In this document: positions 27,275 to 36,538 of the stretch, one piece after another
Layout of the letters: each line of letters starts with the position of its first letter
Position numbering within the stretch: the stretch's first letter is position 1
From: Lachnospiraceae bacterium
Lineage (GTDB): Bacteria > Bacillota > Clostridia > Lachnospirales > Lachnospiraceae
Assembly: GCA_015056945.1 (NCBI GenBank)
Contig: SVFH01000005.1
Location: 62,001 to 126,000 of the forward strand
Direction: 5' to 3'
DNA length: 64,000 nucleotides
Position numbers and translations under genes: made by a program
The notes under the pieces: generated by a model
What the model saw: only the letters and a program-made list of their open reading frames with translations
Database searches by the model: none
What the model was told of the DNA's origin: nothing

Positions 27275-27922
27275 TTATATCAAATCTTCCAGCATTTGCA
27301 AAGAATGCATCGTTTTATCAATGCTTTCCTTCCGTGCCCTGTTTGCAACATCAATCAATTCCTTTGTCATCTCGTTACTTAGCAGAAAAGAATATACTTT
27401 TTCCGGTTTTTCTGTCCAAAGATAGCGCAAAACCTTTTCAATGCCACGAAGGTCTTCGCCTTCCGGAATTCCCTTGAATTCACCGTTGCACATAATCATT
27501 TTAATTTCATAAACCGCACGTACAAACGGATTCGGAAACGTCTCCAGTCCGAGTACTTTTAACGACTGGTATAATAGTTTCAAAAGGTCTGCATCTTCTT
27601 TATTTTCACGGGTATAATAATCTGCCAGTTCAAGGAAATACATCCCGTAAAGCATCTTTTCAAAATCATCCCTGATTTCTTCAAAATAACAAGTGATATT
27701 TGCATCTGAGAGCGAATATGCACTACTTCCCGGAAATAGAACAAACTCCCCAAAACAAAAGGGAGTTGTTGTCGCTAAAAAGCGGTTATTCTGACGTCGG
27801 GCTCCTCTGGCAAAAACCGTAATTTTACCGCGTTCTCTTGTCAAAATCACGAGCCTTCTGTCAAATTCTTTCACTGGTTCTGATTTGATAACAATCCCCA
27901 GAACGGTAATCAGACTCTGCAT
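27275..27922 (-). CDS. recO: DNA repair protein RecO, short form
   Basis: 215 residues; the family is usually about 240-250. The N-terminal OB fold (VLGIVIKSEPVKEFDRRLVILTRERGKITVFARGARRQNNRFLA) is clear and the alpha-helical region follows. The C-terminal zinc-finger cysteines seen in many RecO proteins are absent, with only one Cys (IMCNGEF) nearby. RecO loads RecA onto SSB-coated DNA in the RecF pathway. It follows era and the YqzL-like ORF, the arrangement seen in Bacillus (era-yqzL-recO). Confidence 0.9.
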   Translation of the reverse strand: MQSLITVLGIVIKSEPVKEFDRRLVILTRERGKITVFARGARRQNNRFLATTTPFCFGEFVLFPGSSAYSLSDANITCYFEEIRDDFEKMLYGMYFLELADYYTRENKEDADLLKLLYQSLKVLGLETFPNPFVRAVYEIKMIMCNGEFKGIPEGEDLRGIEKVLRYLWTEKPEKVYSFLLSNEMTKELIDVANRARKESIDKTMHSLQMLEDLI

Positions 27923-28067
27923 GTGTTTGTCCTACGTCTTTCTTATCTTCTTCTGATTCAATTGAGGCACGATTTGAAAAAGTATCTGATGATACACTTG
28001 TATAACGTAAATAGTCCTCAACTCTACCTGTTTTCATAAAAGTATTCCACTCGTTTACGTTCTTCAT
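27861..28067 (-). CDS. YqzL-like small protein between era and recO
   Basis: 68 residues. The N-terminal EWNTFMKTGRVEDYLRY resembles the short YqzL protein encoded at the same place in Bacillus (pattern W-x-x-F-x-x-TG-x-x-x-x-YL-x-Y). A GAAGGG ribosome-binding site precedes the ATG at 28067. Its 3' end overlaps the recO start by about 60 bp in another frame, and the last about 20 residues are probably only run-on. The function of the family is unknown. Confidence 0.65.
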   Translation of the reverse strand: MKNVNEWNTFMKTGRVEDYLRYTSVSSDTFSNRASIESEEDKKDVGQTHAESDYRSGDCYQIRTSERI

Positions 28068-28123
28068 TGCAAACCCTTCTCTCTTTGTTTTTCAATAGAT
28101 ATCGTTTGCAATTTTTCAAAAAA

Positions 28124-29026
28124 CTATTCGAAATCTTTTGCCTGAAAGCCAAAATTTTTCAAAAGAAAATCACTGTCTCTCCAGTCTTTTTTTACTTTTA
28201 TCCAAATTTTAAGCTGCACCTGTTTCCCAAGCATTCTTTCAATATCCGCACGCGCAAGCGAGCCGATTTTTTTTAGCATCTGACCACCTTTTCCGATAAT
28301 AATTCCTTTATGGGAATCTCTCTCGCACACGATGGTCGCTTCTATAAAAACGATTTTCTTTTCAAACTTCATAGATTCAATACTGACAGCAATTCCGTGC
28401 GGAATCTCATCCTGAAGCAGACGAAGTGCCTTTTCACGAATTAATTCTGCAACAATCTGCCGTTCCGGCTGATCTGTCAGCGTTGACTTATCATAAAAGA
28501 ACGGTCCGTACGGAAGATATTTCTTCACACATTCCAGCAACACATCAAAGTTCTTATTTTTCAAAGCACTTACAGGAACCACTTCCGCGAAATCAAGCTC
28601 TTTACGATACGTATCAATCACCGCAAGAAGTTCTTCTTTTTTGACCGTATCAATCTTGTTAATTACAAGAATTATCGGTGTTTTCACTTTCTGAAGCACT
28701 TCAATAATCGCTTTCTCTCCCGCACCGATAAAAGTTGTGGGTTCTATCAGCCACAAAATCACATCAGCCTCATGTATGGTGCTTTGCGCCGCCGTCACCA
28801 TATAATCCCCAAGTTTATTCTTGGATTTGTGAAGTCCGGGCGTATCCACGAATACAATCTGCATTTCCTCATCCGTATATACAGTCTGAATACGATTTCT
28901 AGTCGTCTGTGGTTTATTTGAGGTAATTGCAACCTTTTGACCAATCAGGGCATTCATCAATGTCGACTTTCCCACATTCGGCCTTCCTATCATTGTAACA
29001 AATCCGGACTTCTTATTCTCCATCAT
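28124..29026 (-). CDS. era: GTPase Era
   Basis: About 300 residues from the ATG at 29026 behind AAAGGAAGAG. G motifs in order are GRPNVGKSTLMN (G1), KPQTTRNRI (G2), FVDTPGLHKSKN (G3), VINKIDTV (G4) and VSALKNKN (G5). The C-terminal KH domain ends in KGIIIGKGGQMLKKIG and LGKQVQLKIWIKVKKDWRD. Era binds the 3' end of 16S rRNA and acts in 30S assembly. It lies between the DUF4349 lipoprotein and the YqzL-like/recO genes. Confidence 0.97.
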   Translation of the reverse strand: MMENKKSGFVTMIGRPNVGKSTLMNALIGQKVAITSNKPQTTRNRIQTVYTDEEMQIVFVDTPGLHKSKNKLGDYMVTAAQSTIHEADVILWLIEPTTFIGAGEKAIIEVLQKVKTPIILVINKIDTVKKEELLAVIDTYRKELDFAEVVPVSALKNKNFDVLLECVKKYLPYGPFFYDKSTLTDQPERQIVAELIREKALRLLQDEIPHGIAVSIESMKFEKKIVFIEATIVCERDSHKGIIIGKGGQMLKKIGSLARADIERMLGKQVQLKIWIKVKKDWRDSDFLLKNFGFQAKDFE

Positions 29027-29039
29027 ACATTCTCTTCCT

Positions 29040-30005
29040 TTATTCTGTTTCTTCTTTTGAAACAATCATTTTTTTATTTTTCTTTTTCATTATAGCCTTT
29101 ATAATTTTAATTGCAAGGACAAATACACCTGCCAAAACAGCTATGGTGAAAAGATAAGGCAATGTAACCACAAGAATGCGGAACAATGTTATAAAAAAGA
29201 GGGCAACCGACTCCAGACTATTCATAAAATCTTCAAAAAGCTCTGCCCAAAATCCTTTTTCTTCTTCCGGTTGAATTGAAGGAGCCATTTGTTCCGAAAC
29301 ATTCAGCTTTACAGTCGCATAATCCACAAGATTGTCATAAGTACGCAATCTGCTTTCTGTATTTTCAATCTGATATCTCACTTCCGAAAGGCGGGAATTT
29401 AAATATGTAATATCTTCCAGGTTCTCTGCTTTCTCAAGCAAGGCAAGGAGGCTCTGCTCCTCTGCAAGAAACATATTTTTTTGTCCCTGTGTATCCACAT
29501 ATTGTAAGGTGACATCATCTGTTGCCATGGTTTTTTCAACCACACTACACATATTTCCCACTTCACCGATAAAAGAATCCAAATATCGTTCCGGCACCCT
29601 GATTTCAAGATGTGCATTACACACAAATTCATCATCATACTTATCGCCGAAATAAATATCTGACTTGGCAATATATCCACCAAGAAGCGATGTCTTTGTT
29701 TCGATAAGTGCAATAAACTCATCAAAGTTTTCTGTTTCCACATCCATCGAAACATTTTTAATCAGTTTGCGGTTTGTGGAAAGATTTTCAGAGGGCATTG
29801 ATGTAGTCTCAACAGCACCGCTTGTATCAACCGAATTCTCTGCATACCCATAATCTACATCCGTATAAGCCTCATAACTTTCCGCTGCCACCGAATCTTC
29901 CCCCGCATATGCCGGAGCCGAAGACTTGTTGCATCCCACAGGAAGCACCATTGCACAACAAATTGTAAATACAAGCGCCAGTTTTTTCAATAATCTCTTT
30001 TTCAT
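29040..30005 (-). CDS. DUF4349 domain lipoprotein
   Basis: About 321 residues from the ATG at 30005 behind GGGAGG. The N-terminus is a lipoprotein signal (VLPVGC-N) followed by a Ser/Tyr/Ala-rich linker. Residues about 80-240 fit DUF4349: RKLIKNVSMDVETENFDEFIALIE, LGGYIAKSD, and a central coiled region (ENLEDITYLNSRLSEVRYQIENTESRL). A membrane segment near the C-terminus and a KKKNKK tail place a short tail in the cytoplasm. DUF4349 proteins occur widely in Firmicutes without a proven role. Confidence 0.88.
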   Translation of the reverse strand: MKKRLLKKLALVFTICCAMVLPVGCNKSSAPAYAGEDSVAAESYEAYTDVDYGYAENSVDTSGAVETTSMPSENLSTNRKLIKNVSMDVETENFDEFIALIETKTSLLGGYIAKSDIYFGDKYDDEFVCNAHLEIRVPERYLDSFIGEVGNMCSVVEKTMATDDVTLQYVDTQGQKNMFLAEEQSLLALLEKAENLEDITYLNSRLSEVRYQIENTESRLRTYDNLVDYATVKLNVSEQMAPSIQPEEEKGFWAELFEDFMNSLESVALFFITLFRILVVTLPYLFTIAVLAGVFVLAIKIIKAIMKKKNKKMIVSKEETE

Positions 30006-30109
30006 AATCTTTTCCTCCCTAAAAAGTGTTTTGATATAAAGTTTTTTCTGTCTTTGTATAATGATACGTTTCACAAAACACTTTTTATGGGATTTTTTAG
30101 AAAAAGTTA

Positions 30110-33040
30110 TTAATTTGAAAACAAGGGTTTAATTTCCTTAAATAACTCTTTTGCTTCCGTAATTGCCGTCTCATTTCCGACCACACAAATACAATCGCTC
30201 GCAAGCATATTTTTCAGATACGGTGCCAGGGCACGAATCTGTTCATCCGTGGTTGAAAGTAACTCATCTCTTTCTTTTTGCAACTCTTCTACAGTAATGC
30301 CTCTTCGATACATCAGATATGCACGATTTCCGCTCGTAGCAGGTGTAAGAGGAATATCTTCATCACTTATCGTACCGATAATAAACTGTGTCATTTCTCT
30401 TTCTGACGCAGTGAAGTTTTCCAAATAGGAAACAACATTTTCAAACACTTCATTCGTCTTGGTCAGATTCGGATCCCTGTAGGATACGAAATATCCGAGA
30501 CCGTTTTTCTTAAATGCAGACATACATCCGTATGCTCCGCCCTCCACACGAACATGATTCCAAAGATAATCATACCCGAGAATGGTTCTTAACACTTTCA
30601 TGGAGCCTGTATATTCGCTGCTGTTTTCAAACAATCTTCCTGCTCTGCAGACATATTGTACTTTTGCGGAATTCATAAAGCCTTCATTTTTTTTCACTAA
30701 TTCAAGCTTTGTCGGCATCTCTTCAAGTGTCCCCTGATCCAGGCGCTCCATAAGATGCGCAAACGCGGTCCGAACCCCGGCGTCTTCCTCAAGCGAAGTA
30801 TAATCCAATAATAGATTTTTGCTTCTTAACAGGCCTTTCAAAAGCTTTTGCAATATTTCAACGACCTCTTCCTTGCGACTGTCAAAATTCTTTTCAAGTT
30901 CATCAATAAAATAGTAGAACTCCAATCCGCAAAGCTGTTCTCCCAAAAGCATCATTTTAGAAAGATACGTCAAAGCTCTTGTTGCTGCCAGCGTATGACC
31001 TTTCGTCATGAATCTTGATTCCATTCGGGACTTGGTTTGTGCAATAATCTCATATAAACGGTTGGAATCCTCAAAAGAAGTCTCAAATAAAATCTCTTCG
31101 ATTAACGCAAATGCTTTTTGCATATTTTCATATAAAACCTTTGCTTTTACTTCAAAATACAATGTTCCGTCATCCAATGCATCAGCATGCTCGTAGTACA
31201 AACTCTCTACACTCAATCCGCCCGTCACAAGCAATATTTCGTGAGAAAGATTTCCGTAATCGTATTTTTTTGTATCCATATATCCCAAAACATTTTGAAG
31301 CAATCCCAAATATGGCAAATATGCTTCCGGTACATGCCCTGCATCAAATGAAATCCGCAGGTAACCGATTCCGTTTGTAAAGACTTCATGCCGCAAAAAA
31401 ACCGCATCATTGATTGCATCAATCACAGTATTCGGTTTCCAAGCTTCTTTTTTGATATCGTTTCGTTCTAGAAGTGGAATTTTAGCCAGATTTTCTTCGC
31501 TGTCAGGTGTTTCCTGATATATTTTCAATGCTTCCGTTTCAGCAATCAGCTCTTCAATTTGTTCTTCTGTTAATGTATCTTTATACGCCTGCAGCTTTTT
31601 GGCAAGTTTCTGCTCTTCCTGCGCGGCAAGTCCCTTTTGCGGACTTGCAAATACAATAGTCTTATGCGTGTTGTGTAAAAGGTATTTTGAAATCAATTCT
31701 TCAAAATAGCCGCTTTCAACTTTATTCTTAATGGAAGCAAAAGTCGCATTTGCTTCAATATGCCAGAAAGGAAGTTTGTCATCATATAACCAACTGTCCA
31801 ATGCATTTAATCCGTAAATCAATCCCTTAGGATAAGAACCAAAATCCGCTTCTCTGTAGCGGAATTCATTGGATGCAATTGCTGCATACAATGCACGTCT
31901 GTCCACACCTTCTTTGGCAAGCTTTTCCAACACTTCTTCTATAATGTCTACAAATTTATCCTTATCGACTGCATTTGCATTCTTTGCAATCACGGAAAAA
32001 TAGGGTTGTAAAATACCGTTTTCAAATACACTGTAAACATCCTTTCCGATTCCGGCGTCAATCAAAGCCTTTTTCAAAGGGGCACCCGGCGCAGAACAAA
32101 TTGCATAATCAAGAATTTGCAAAGCAATATACAATTCCCTGTCAAGAGAAGTTGCACAAGCCACATTATAAGAAAGAAATGTTTTTCCGTCTTCTGTCTC
32201 TGCATCCGAAATCGGATACTTAATTTCACATTCACGCGGTTTGGCAAAAGGTTCCTGGATTTCCGGCATGGAATTTACTTTCAGATAATCAAACTTACTT
32301 AAATAATTCTCATCAATAAACCGAAGCTTCTCTGCCATATCCATATTACCGTACAAATAGATATAGCTGTTTGAAGGATGATAATAACGTCTGTGAAAAT
32401 CCAAATATTCCTCATACGTCAGCATCGGAATTGCATCCGGATGCCCTCCGGATTCAACACCGTATGAAGTATCCGGATACAAAGAATTCATAATTTCCCG
32501 CTCAAGGATATCGTCCGGCGAAGAAAATGCTCCTTTCATCTCATTATAAACCACACCGTTTATTTTTAAAGGTTCTTCCGGACTATGCAATTCATAATGC
32601 CAGCCTTCCTGCTTGAAAATTTTATCCTCTTTATAAATATTGGGATAAAACACAGCATCTAAATAAACATGCATCAGATTCTGAAAATCCTTATCATTGC
32701 AACTGGCAACAGGATAAACGGTTTTATCAGGATATGTCATTGCATTCAAAAAAGTATTCAAAGATCCTTTTGCCAACTCAATAAAAGGATCCTTTACCGG
32801 AAACCTTTCGGAACCGCACAAAACCGTATGTTCAACAATATGTGCAACACCGGTACTGTCTGTAGGCGGAGTACGGAATCCAATATAAAACACTTTGTTT
32901 TCATCGTCATTTGATAAAAGGGTAATTCTTGCTCCCGTCTTTTTATGACGCATAATAATACCCGCAGAATTCAAATCCTCAATAAATCTGTTTTCAAGCA
33001 TCTCATATGCATCTAAATTTTTTAACGCATCCATTGTCAT
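30110..33040 (-). CDS. M16C metallopeptidase (presequence protease/insulinase type)
   Basis: 976 residues, the normal length for single-chain M16C peptidases. The inverted zinc motif HIVEHTVLCGS (His-x-x-Glu-His, near residues 69-73) and the downstream Glu (about residue 150 in YNEMKGAFSSPDDI) are present. It binds zinc and degrades unfolded peptides, as its relatives do in mitochondria and plastids. It has no signal peptide, so it is probably cytoplasmic. It precedes the DUF4349 gene on the same strand. Confidence 0.94.
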   Translation of the reverse strand: MTMDALKNLDAYEMLENRFIEDLNSAGIIMRHKKTGARITLLSNDDENKVFYIGFRTPPTDSTGVAHIVEHTVLCGSERFPVKDPFIELAKGSLNTFLNAMTYPDKTVYPVASCNDKDFQNLMHVYLDAVFYPNIYKEDKIFKQEGWHYELHSPEEPLKINGVVYNEMKGAFSSPDDILEREIMNSLYPDTSYGVESGGHPDAIPMLTYEEYLDFHRRYYHPSNSYIYLYGNMDMAEKLRFIDENYLSKFDYLKVNSMPEIQEPFAKPRECEIKYPISDAETEDGKTFLSYNVACATSLDRELYIALQILDYAICSAPGAPLKKALIDAGIGKDVYSVFENGILQPYFSVIAKNANAVDKDKFVDIIEEVLEKLAKEGVDRRALYAAIASNEFRYREADFGSYPKGLIYGLNALDSWLYDDKLPFWHIEANATFASIKNKVESGYFEELISKYLLHNTHKTIVFASPQKGLAAQEEQKLAKKLQAYKDTLTEEQIEELIAETEALKIYQETPDSEENLAKIPLLERNDIKKEAWKPNTVIDAINDAVFLRHEVFTNGIGYLRISFDAGHVPEAYLPYLGLLQNVLGYMDTKKYDYGNLSHEILLVTGGLSVESLYYEHADALDDGTLYFEVKAKVLYENMQKAFALIEEILFETSFEDSNRLYEIIAQTKSRMESRFMTKGHTLAATRALTYLSKMMLLGEQLCGLEFYYFIDELEKNFDSRKEEVVEILQKLLKGLLRSKNLLLDYTSLEEDAGVRTAFAHLMERLDQGTLEEMPTKLELVKKNEGFMNSAKVQYVCRAGRLFENSSEYTGSMKVLRTILGYDYLWNHVRVEGGAYGCMSAFKKNGLGYFVSYRDPNLTKTNEVFENVVSYLENFTASEREMTQFIIGTISDEDIPLTPATSGNRAYLMYRRGITVEELQKERDELLSTTDEQIRALAPYLKNMLASDCICVVGNETAITEAKELFKEIKPLFSN

Positions 33041-33137
33041 TCTTTCTTCACCTTTCTTATTCGGATTATTACTGAATCATTTCATTCAAAAAAGAACGAT
33101 TGTATATTTCATTCTTTTAATATTTTATCCTTTAATG

Positions 33138-33184
33138 AAAGAAAAACGAAAAGAAATATTTTCCTTTCCGTTTCGTTTTTCTTT
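33138..33184 (-). terminator. Terminator-like hairpin after the EAL/beta-solenoid gene
   Basis: A minus-strand 13-bp perfect stem, AAAGAAAAACGAA with TTCGTTTTTCTTT, overlaps the last base of the stop codon. The descending arm is T-rich but no long T run follows. Confidence 0.6.
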
Positions 33185-35985
33185 TACATATCGTATGTCA
33201 TTTCTAACGGCATTTCAATACAGAATTTCGGAATATAAATATGTATTCCGTCAATCAACTCCGATACTTCTCCAAAGTACTGGTACATACCTTCCACCGT
33301 TTCTATTCGGCAGAAATAATCTTTATCGGAAGCAATAACTTTCTCAAAGAGAGGCACGCCAAACTGGTTCACCGGCTGTACCGCACCGGAAAGGTCACAC
33401 AGAATATTTCCACCGGAAATTTCAAGATAACCCTTTGTATCTCCAAGAGAAATTGAATTTGCAGCAAGCAGCACAACCTTAACAGCGCCGGAATGAATAT
33501 ATGTTTTACCGCATCCGTGATAATTGCCGATACCGCCTACCTCCGTGCCTTCAATGTAGACAAATACTTCAGCACTGCTTATGGAAATTTCCATCGTTCC
33601 GTCCATGGAGCCGATTCCGACACCTTCCATACAATGGAGAATCATACGCACTTTACCGGAATTAATCTGAATCCGTCCGTCTCTGTCACGTAAAGAGCCA
33701 ATACCGGTTGCCACACTACCGGAAGCATCCATCTCAATATCGGCAGTCGATACGATATCTACATTTCCGTTAAAGGAACCGATTCCCACCGCATCAGCTC
33801 CTGATGAAGAAATCGCAACAGAACAATCATCCAGAACAATTCTGGTATGACCTTCCACCGATCCGATACCGATAGACTTACTACCGTTTGAAATCACTTC
33901 GATGTTACCGCTGTTAAACCTCAACTCAGATTCTTCGTCTGCAACTGTACCGCCGATACCAACAGCAAGGTCACCATTGCTTTCAACTCGTAAAGTTCCG
34001 AGTCCGTCAAAACAAATGACACCATACGGTCTGTCATTCATACAACCGATACCAAGACCATTGTTATGATCCACATGTATAGTCAGATTACCATCTCCGC
34101 AAATAACCAGCTTCGATGATTTCGGAACATAAATTCCTTCATAGGAAAGCGTATTGTCACCCTCAAGGCATAAGCGTAATGTTGCATTCTCGCCGATATC
34201 AATAACAGGCATTTCCCTGCCTCGCATATTGACATCCGACAACGTAATGGTCGCTTCAACATTATCCTGTACCTTAATTCCCATATATACTTCGCGTTCT
34301 TTATCACCACTGATTCTAATTTCAGAACGTCCGACCAAAATCTGGGAGTAGAAATCCAATGCAAGATTAACGGCTGAAATCTCATCATGATTACTTGCCA
34401 TATACACTTTATTTTCGTAAGCAAGTTTTGCCAGTTTAAGATTAATTGCAACGATTTCATTCTCGATATCTTCGTTAATCGATTCAGCAATAACCGTATT
34501 CGGTCTGCCTGTATAAAATCCCTGAATCAAATGGCAGCCCAACTGAATTACCATCTGAAGTTCTTCCGGTGTTTCAACACCTTCAGCCAAAATCATCATA
34601 TTATGATTATTTGCAAAAGACACATATCCTGAAACCAAATGCTGTTTTTTACTGTCAGAATCAATGCCCATAATCATAGAATGGTCAATTTTTAAGTAAT
34701 TGGGGCTGTTCTGTAAGAGAGACGAAGCATTTGAGTAACCGGTTCCGTAATCATCCAAAGCCAGTTCACAGCCACTCTTTTCCATATACTTATGAACTGC
34801 TGCGCAGGATTCTTCGGACTGCATGCCGTTTTCTGTTATCTCAATTACAAGATGCTTCATCAGTTCATCATACTGATTCAGCAATTCGTCAAATTCTTCT
34901 TCCTTAATAATTGCCGTCGGAATACTGTTTAAGAACAATTTTCTGTCATCAAAAATCGCTCTGTTTTCACTCATGATACGCAACACATTATAAAAAGTAT
35001 AATGCTCTACTTCATAAAGTCTGTCCTGTCTGGTTGCAAGTTCAAGAACATCTACGGGACTCAAACCGATTTCCGTCTTTGTTCTCATCAAAGCTTCATA
35101 GGCATAAATTTTACCGGTTTTGGCACTGACAATCGGCTGAAACTTATACTGAAGCTCATTGCGGTCTAACAGTGTTCTAAGCTTATTATCCTTCATGTAT
35201 TCTGTTTCCTGTCGTCTGTACGCATCAGGAAGGAAATAATTCGGATCGGATTTACGGAACATTGTTGCTTCATAAACCGCAAAGCTTGTATTTTTCACCA
35301 TATCATCCATGGTTACGGCATGTTGCGGATAACAGGAATATCCGCAGTACGTTGTGAAATTCTCCGCTGTCGGAAGACGTAACATGATTTCGTTAATCTG
35401 ATTCAGAATAGAAGCAAGTTCGTTCTTCATTCGCTCCTTGTCTTCTTCCTGTACAAACAACATAATCTCATGCCCGGACTTACTTCCGGAAACAACATTC
35501 CGGTTTCCTTTCAGTCTTTCATAGACACGGAAAATTTCTCCGATTTCGTTCATCGTATCCGCAGCCTTTTGATAACCTACGAAATGACGCAAATGTTCGA
35601 TTCCGTCTATGTGATAACACACCAGAAAGCAGTTTGTCAAAGTAAGCTGCATCTGTGTATCAGCCTTCTTAATAAAAGTATCATAGTAATATAATCCAAG
35701 TTCCGGATCAATATCTTCGGATTCCATAATATTCATATATGCCGGAATATCTTCACGCTGAAATGCACGAATCAAAGTAAGTGCAATTGCAACCCCGACC
35801 ACGAGGAAAATAGCACCCGCAAAAATATAAGTATACGGATACCACTGTTCAAATCCAACCGTCAGGACATTATATACACCAACAATAATCAACAAAAAAG
35901 CAAGGACAATAAAAATATTCTCCATCAGCAAATAATTTCTTATTTTTTTGTATCCGGATTGTTTGTTATCCTTTAATAAACTCAT
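33184..35985 (-). CDS. Membrane c-di-GMP phosphodiesterase (EAL) with degenerate GGDEF and C-terminal beta-solenoid-like repeats
   Basis: About 933 residues. The start could be ATG 35985 or TTG 35991, both behind AGGAG. Two membrane helices lie at about 25-75. A GGDEF-like domain (about 95-240) has SGHEIM in place of GGDEF, so it is probably inactive. The EAL domain (about 255-490) looks intact: AYEALMR, LVIEITENG, LALDDYGTGYSN, LKIDHSM, ILAEGVETPEEL and QGFYTGRP. It should hydrolyse c-di-GMP. The last about 400 residues are repeats built around GIGS/GIGG, beta-rich like carbohydrate-binding beta-helix proteins. No signal or membrane helix separates them from EAL, so they are probably cytoplasmic. 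Confidence 0.9.
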   Translation of the reverse strand: MSLLKDNKQSGYKKIRNYLLMENIFIVLAFLLIIVGVYNVLTVGFEQWYPYTYIFAGAIFLVVGVAIALTLIRAFQREDIPAYMNIMESEDIDPELGLYYYDTFIKKADTQMQLTLTNCFLVCYHIDGIEHLRHFVGYQKAADTMNEIGEIFRVYERLKGNRNVVSGSKSGHEIMLFVQEEDKERMKNELASILNQINEIMLRLPTAENFTTYCGYSCYPQHAVTMDDMVKNTSFAVYEATMFRKSDPNYFLPDAYRRQETEYMKDNKLRTLLDRNELQYKFQPIVSAKTGKIYAYEALMRTKTEIGLSPVDVLELATRQDRLYEVEHYTFYNVLRIMSENRAIFDDRKLFLNSIPTAIIKEEEFDELLNQYDELMKHLVIEITENGMQSEESCAAVHKYMEKSGCELALDDYGTGYSNASSLLQNSPNYLKIDHSMIMGIDSDSKKQHLVSGYVSFANNHNMMILAEGVETPEELQMVIQLGCHLIQGFYTGRPNTVIAESINEDIENEIVAINLKLAKLAYENKVYMASNHDEISAVNLALDFYSQILVGRSEIRISGDKEREVYMGIKVQDNVEATITLSDVNMRGREMPVIDIGENATLRLCLEGDNTLSYEGIYVPKSSKLVICGDGNLTIHVDHNNGLGIGCMNDRPYGVICFDGLGTLRVESNGDLAVGIGGTVADEESELRFNSGNIEVISNGSKSIGIGSVEGHTRIVLDDCSVAISSSGADAVGIGSFNGNVDIVSTADIEMDASGSVATGIGSLRDRDGRIQINSGKVRMILHCMEGVGIGSMDGTMEISISSAEVFVYIEGTEVGGIGNYHGCGKTYIHSGAVKVVLLAANSISLGDTKGYLEISGGNILCDLSGAVQPVNQFGVPLFEKVIASDKDYFCRIETVEGMYQYFGEVSELIDGIHIYIPKFCIEMPLEMTYDM

Positions 35986-36014
35986 AAGCAATACTGCTCC
36001 TTCTCTAATAGCTT

Positions 36015-36043
36015 ATTATAGCATATTTTCATCGGACGACCAA
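36015..36043 (-). promoter_or_regulatory. Promoter of the EAL/beta-solenoid gene
   Basis: A minus-strand TTGGTC (36043-36038) lies 17 bp from a perfect TATAAT (36020-36015) with an upstream TG (extended -10), about 30 bp before the start codon. Confidence 0.7.
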
Positions 36044-36112
36044 TTATCCAGTCTGCTTTTCATCCTTTTCGACAATTCATAAGCTGCCTTTTTGTATATT
36101 TTACCAATCATT

Positions 36113-36529
36113 TCATAAAGAAAATGCTAAAAGCGCCAACTTAGAAACAGAAATCTCTTCTGTCACTACTTCCTGCGTCCCTTCAATCAATTTCAGATAT
36201 TCATCAAGAGAATACATCTTGCTGACATATTTCCTTGTTTCTTCCCCTTTTCTGTTTATCTTAGTCTGATAAATACCGGCTTTCACTTTCAATCGAAGCT
36301 GTTTACAAACCTGATAAGTGAAAGATTTCTCTGTCAGTCCGGCCAATGCATCCGCAAATCCGGTTTCTTCCTTACCTTCTTCCAAAAAATGCTTATGTAT
36401 AATGCTTTTCATCTTAAAAGGAACATCTTCCCACGCAAGCATTTCCTGAAAACTCATACGTGCTCCAAGATAAAGATGTGATGTATCCTGGATTGCATAT
36501 TTAAAATCTTTATCGTTTGCAAATTCCAT
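36113..36529 (-). CDS. Unknown protein, partner of the sigma-like gene
   Basis: About 138 residues from the ATG at 36529 behind AGGTG (a GTG at 36538 directly abuts the upstream stop). No family is recognised. It is charged, mixed helical and soluble, with no signal or membrane segment; the middle has a basic patch (VCKQLRLKVKAGIYQTKINRKGEETRKYVSK). It lies directly after the degenerate sigma-like gene, so coupled expression is likely. Confidence 0.75.
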   Translation of the reverse strand: MEFANDKDFKYAIQDTSHLYLGARMSFQEMLAWEDVPFKMKSIIHKHFLEEGKEETGFADALAGLTEKSFTYQVCKQLRLKVKAGIYQTKINRKGEETRKYVSKMYSLDEYLKLIEGTQEVVTEEISVSKLALLAFSL

Positions 36530-36538
36530 TTCTTTCAC

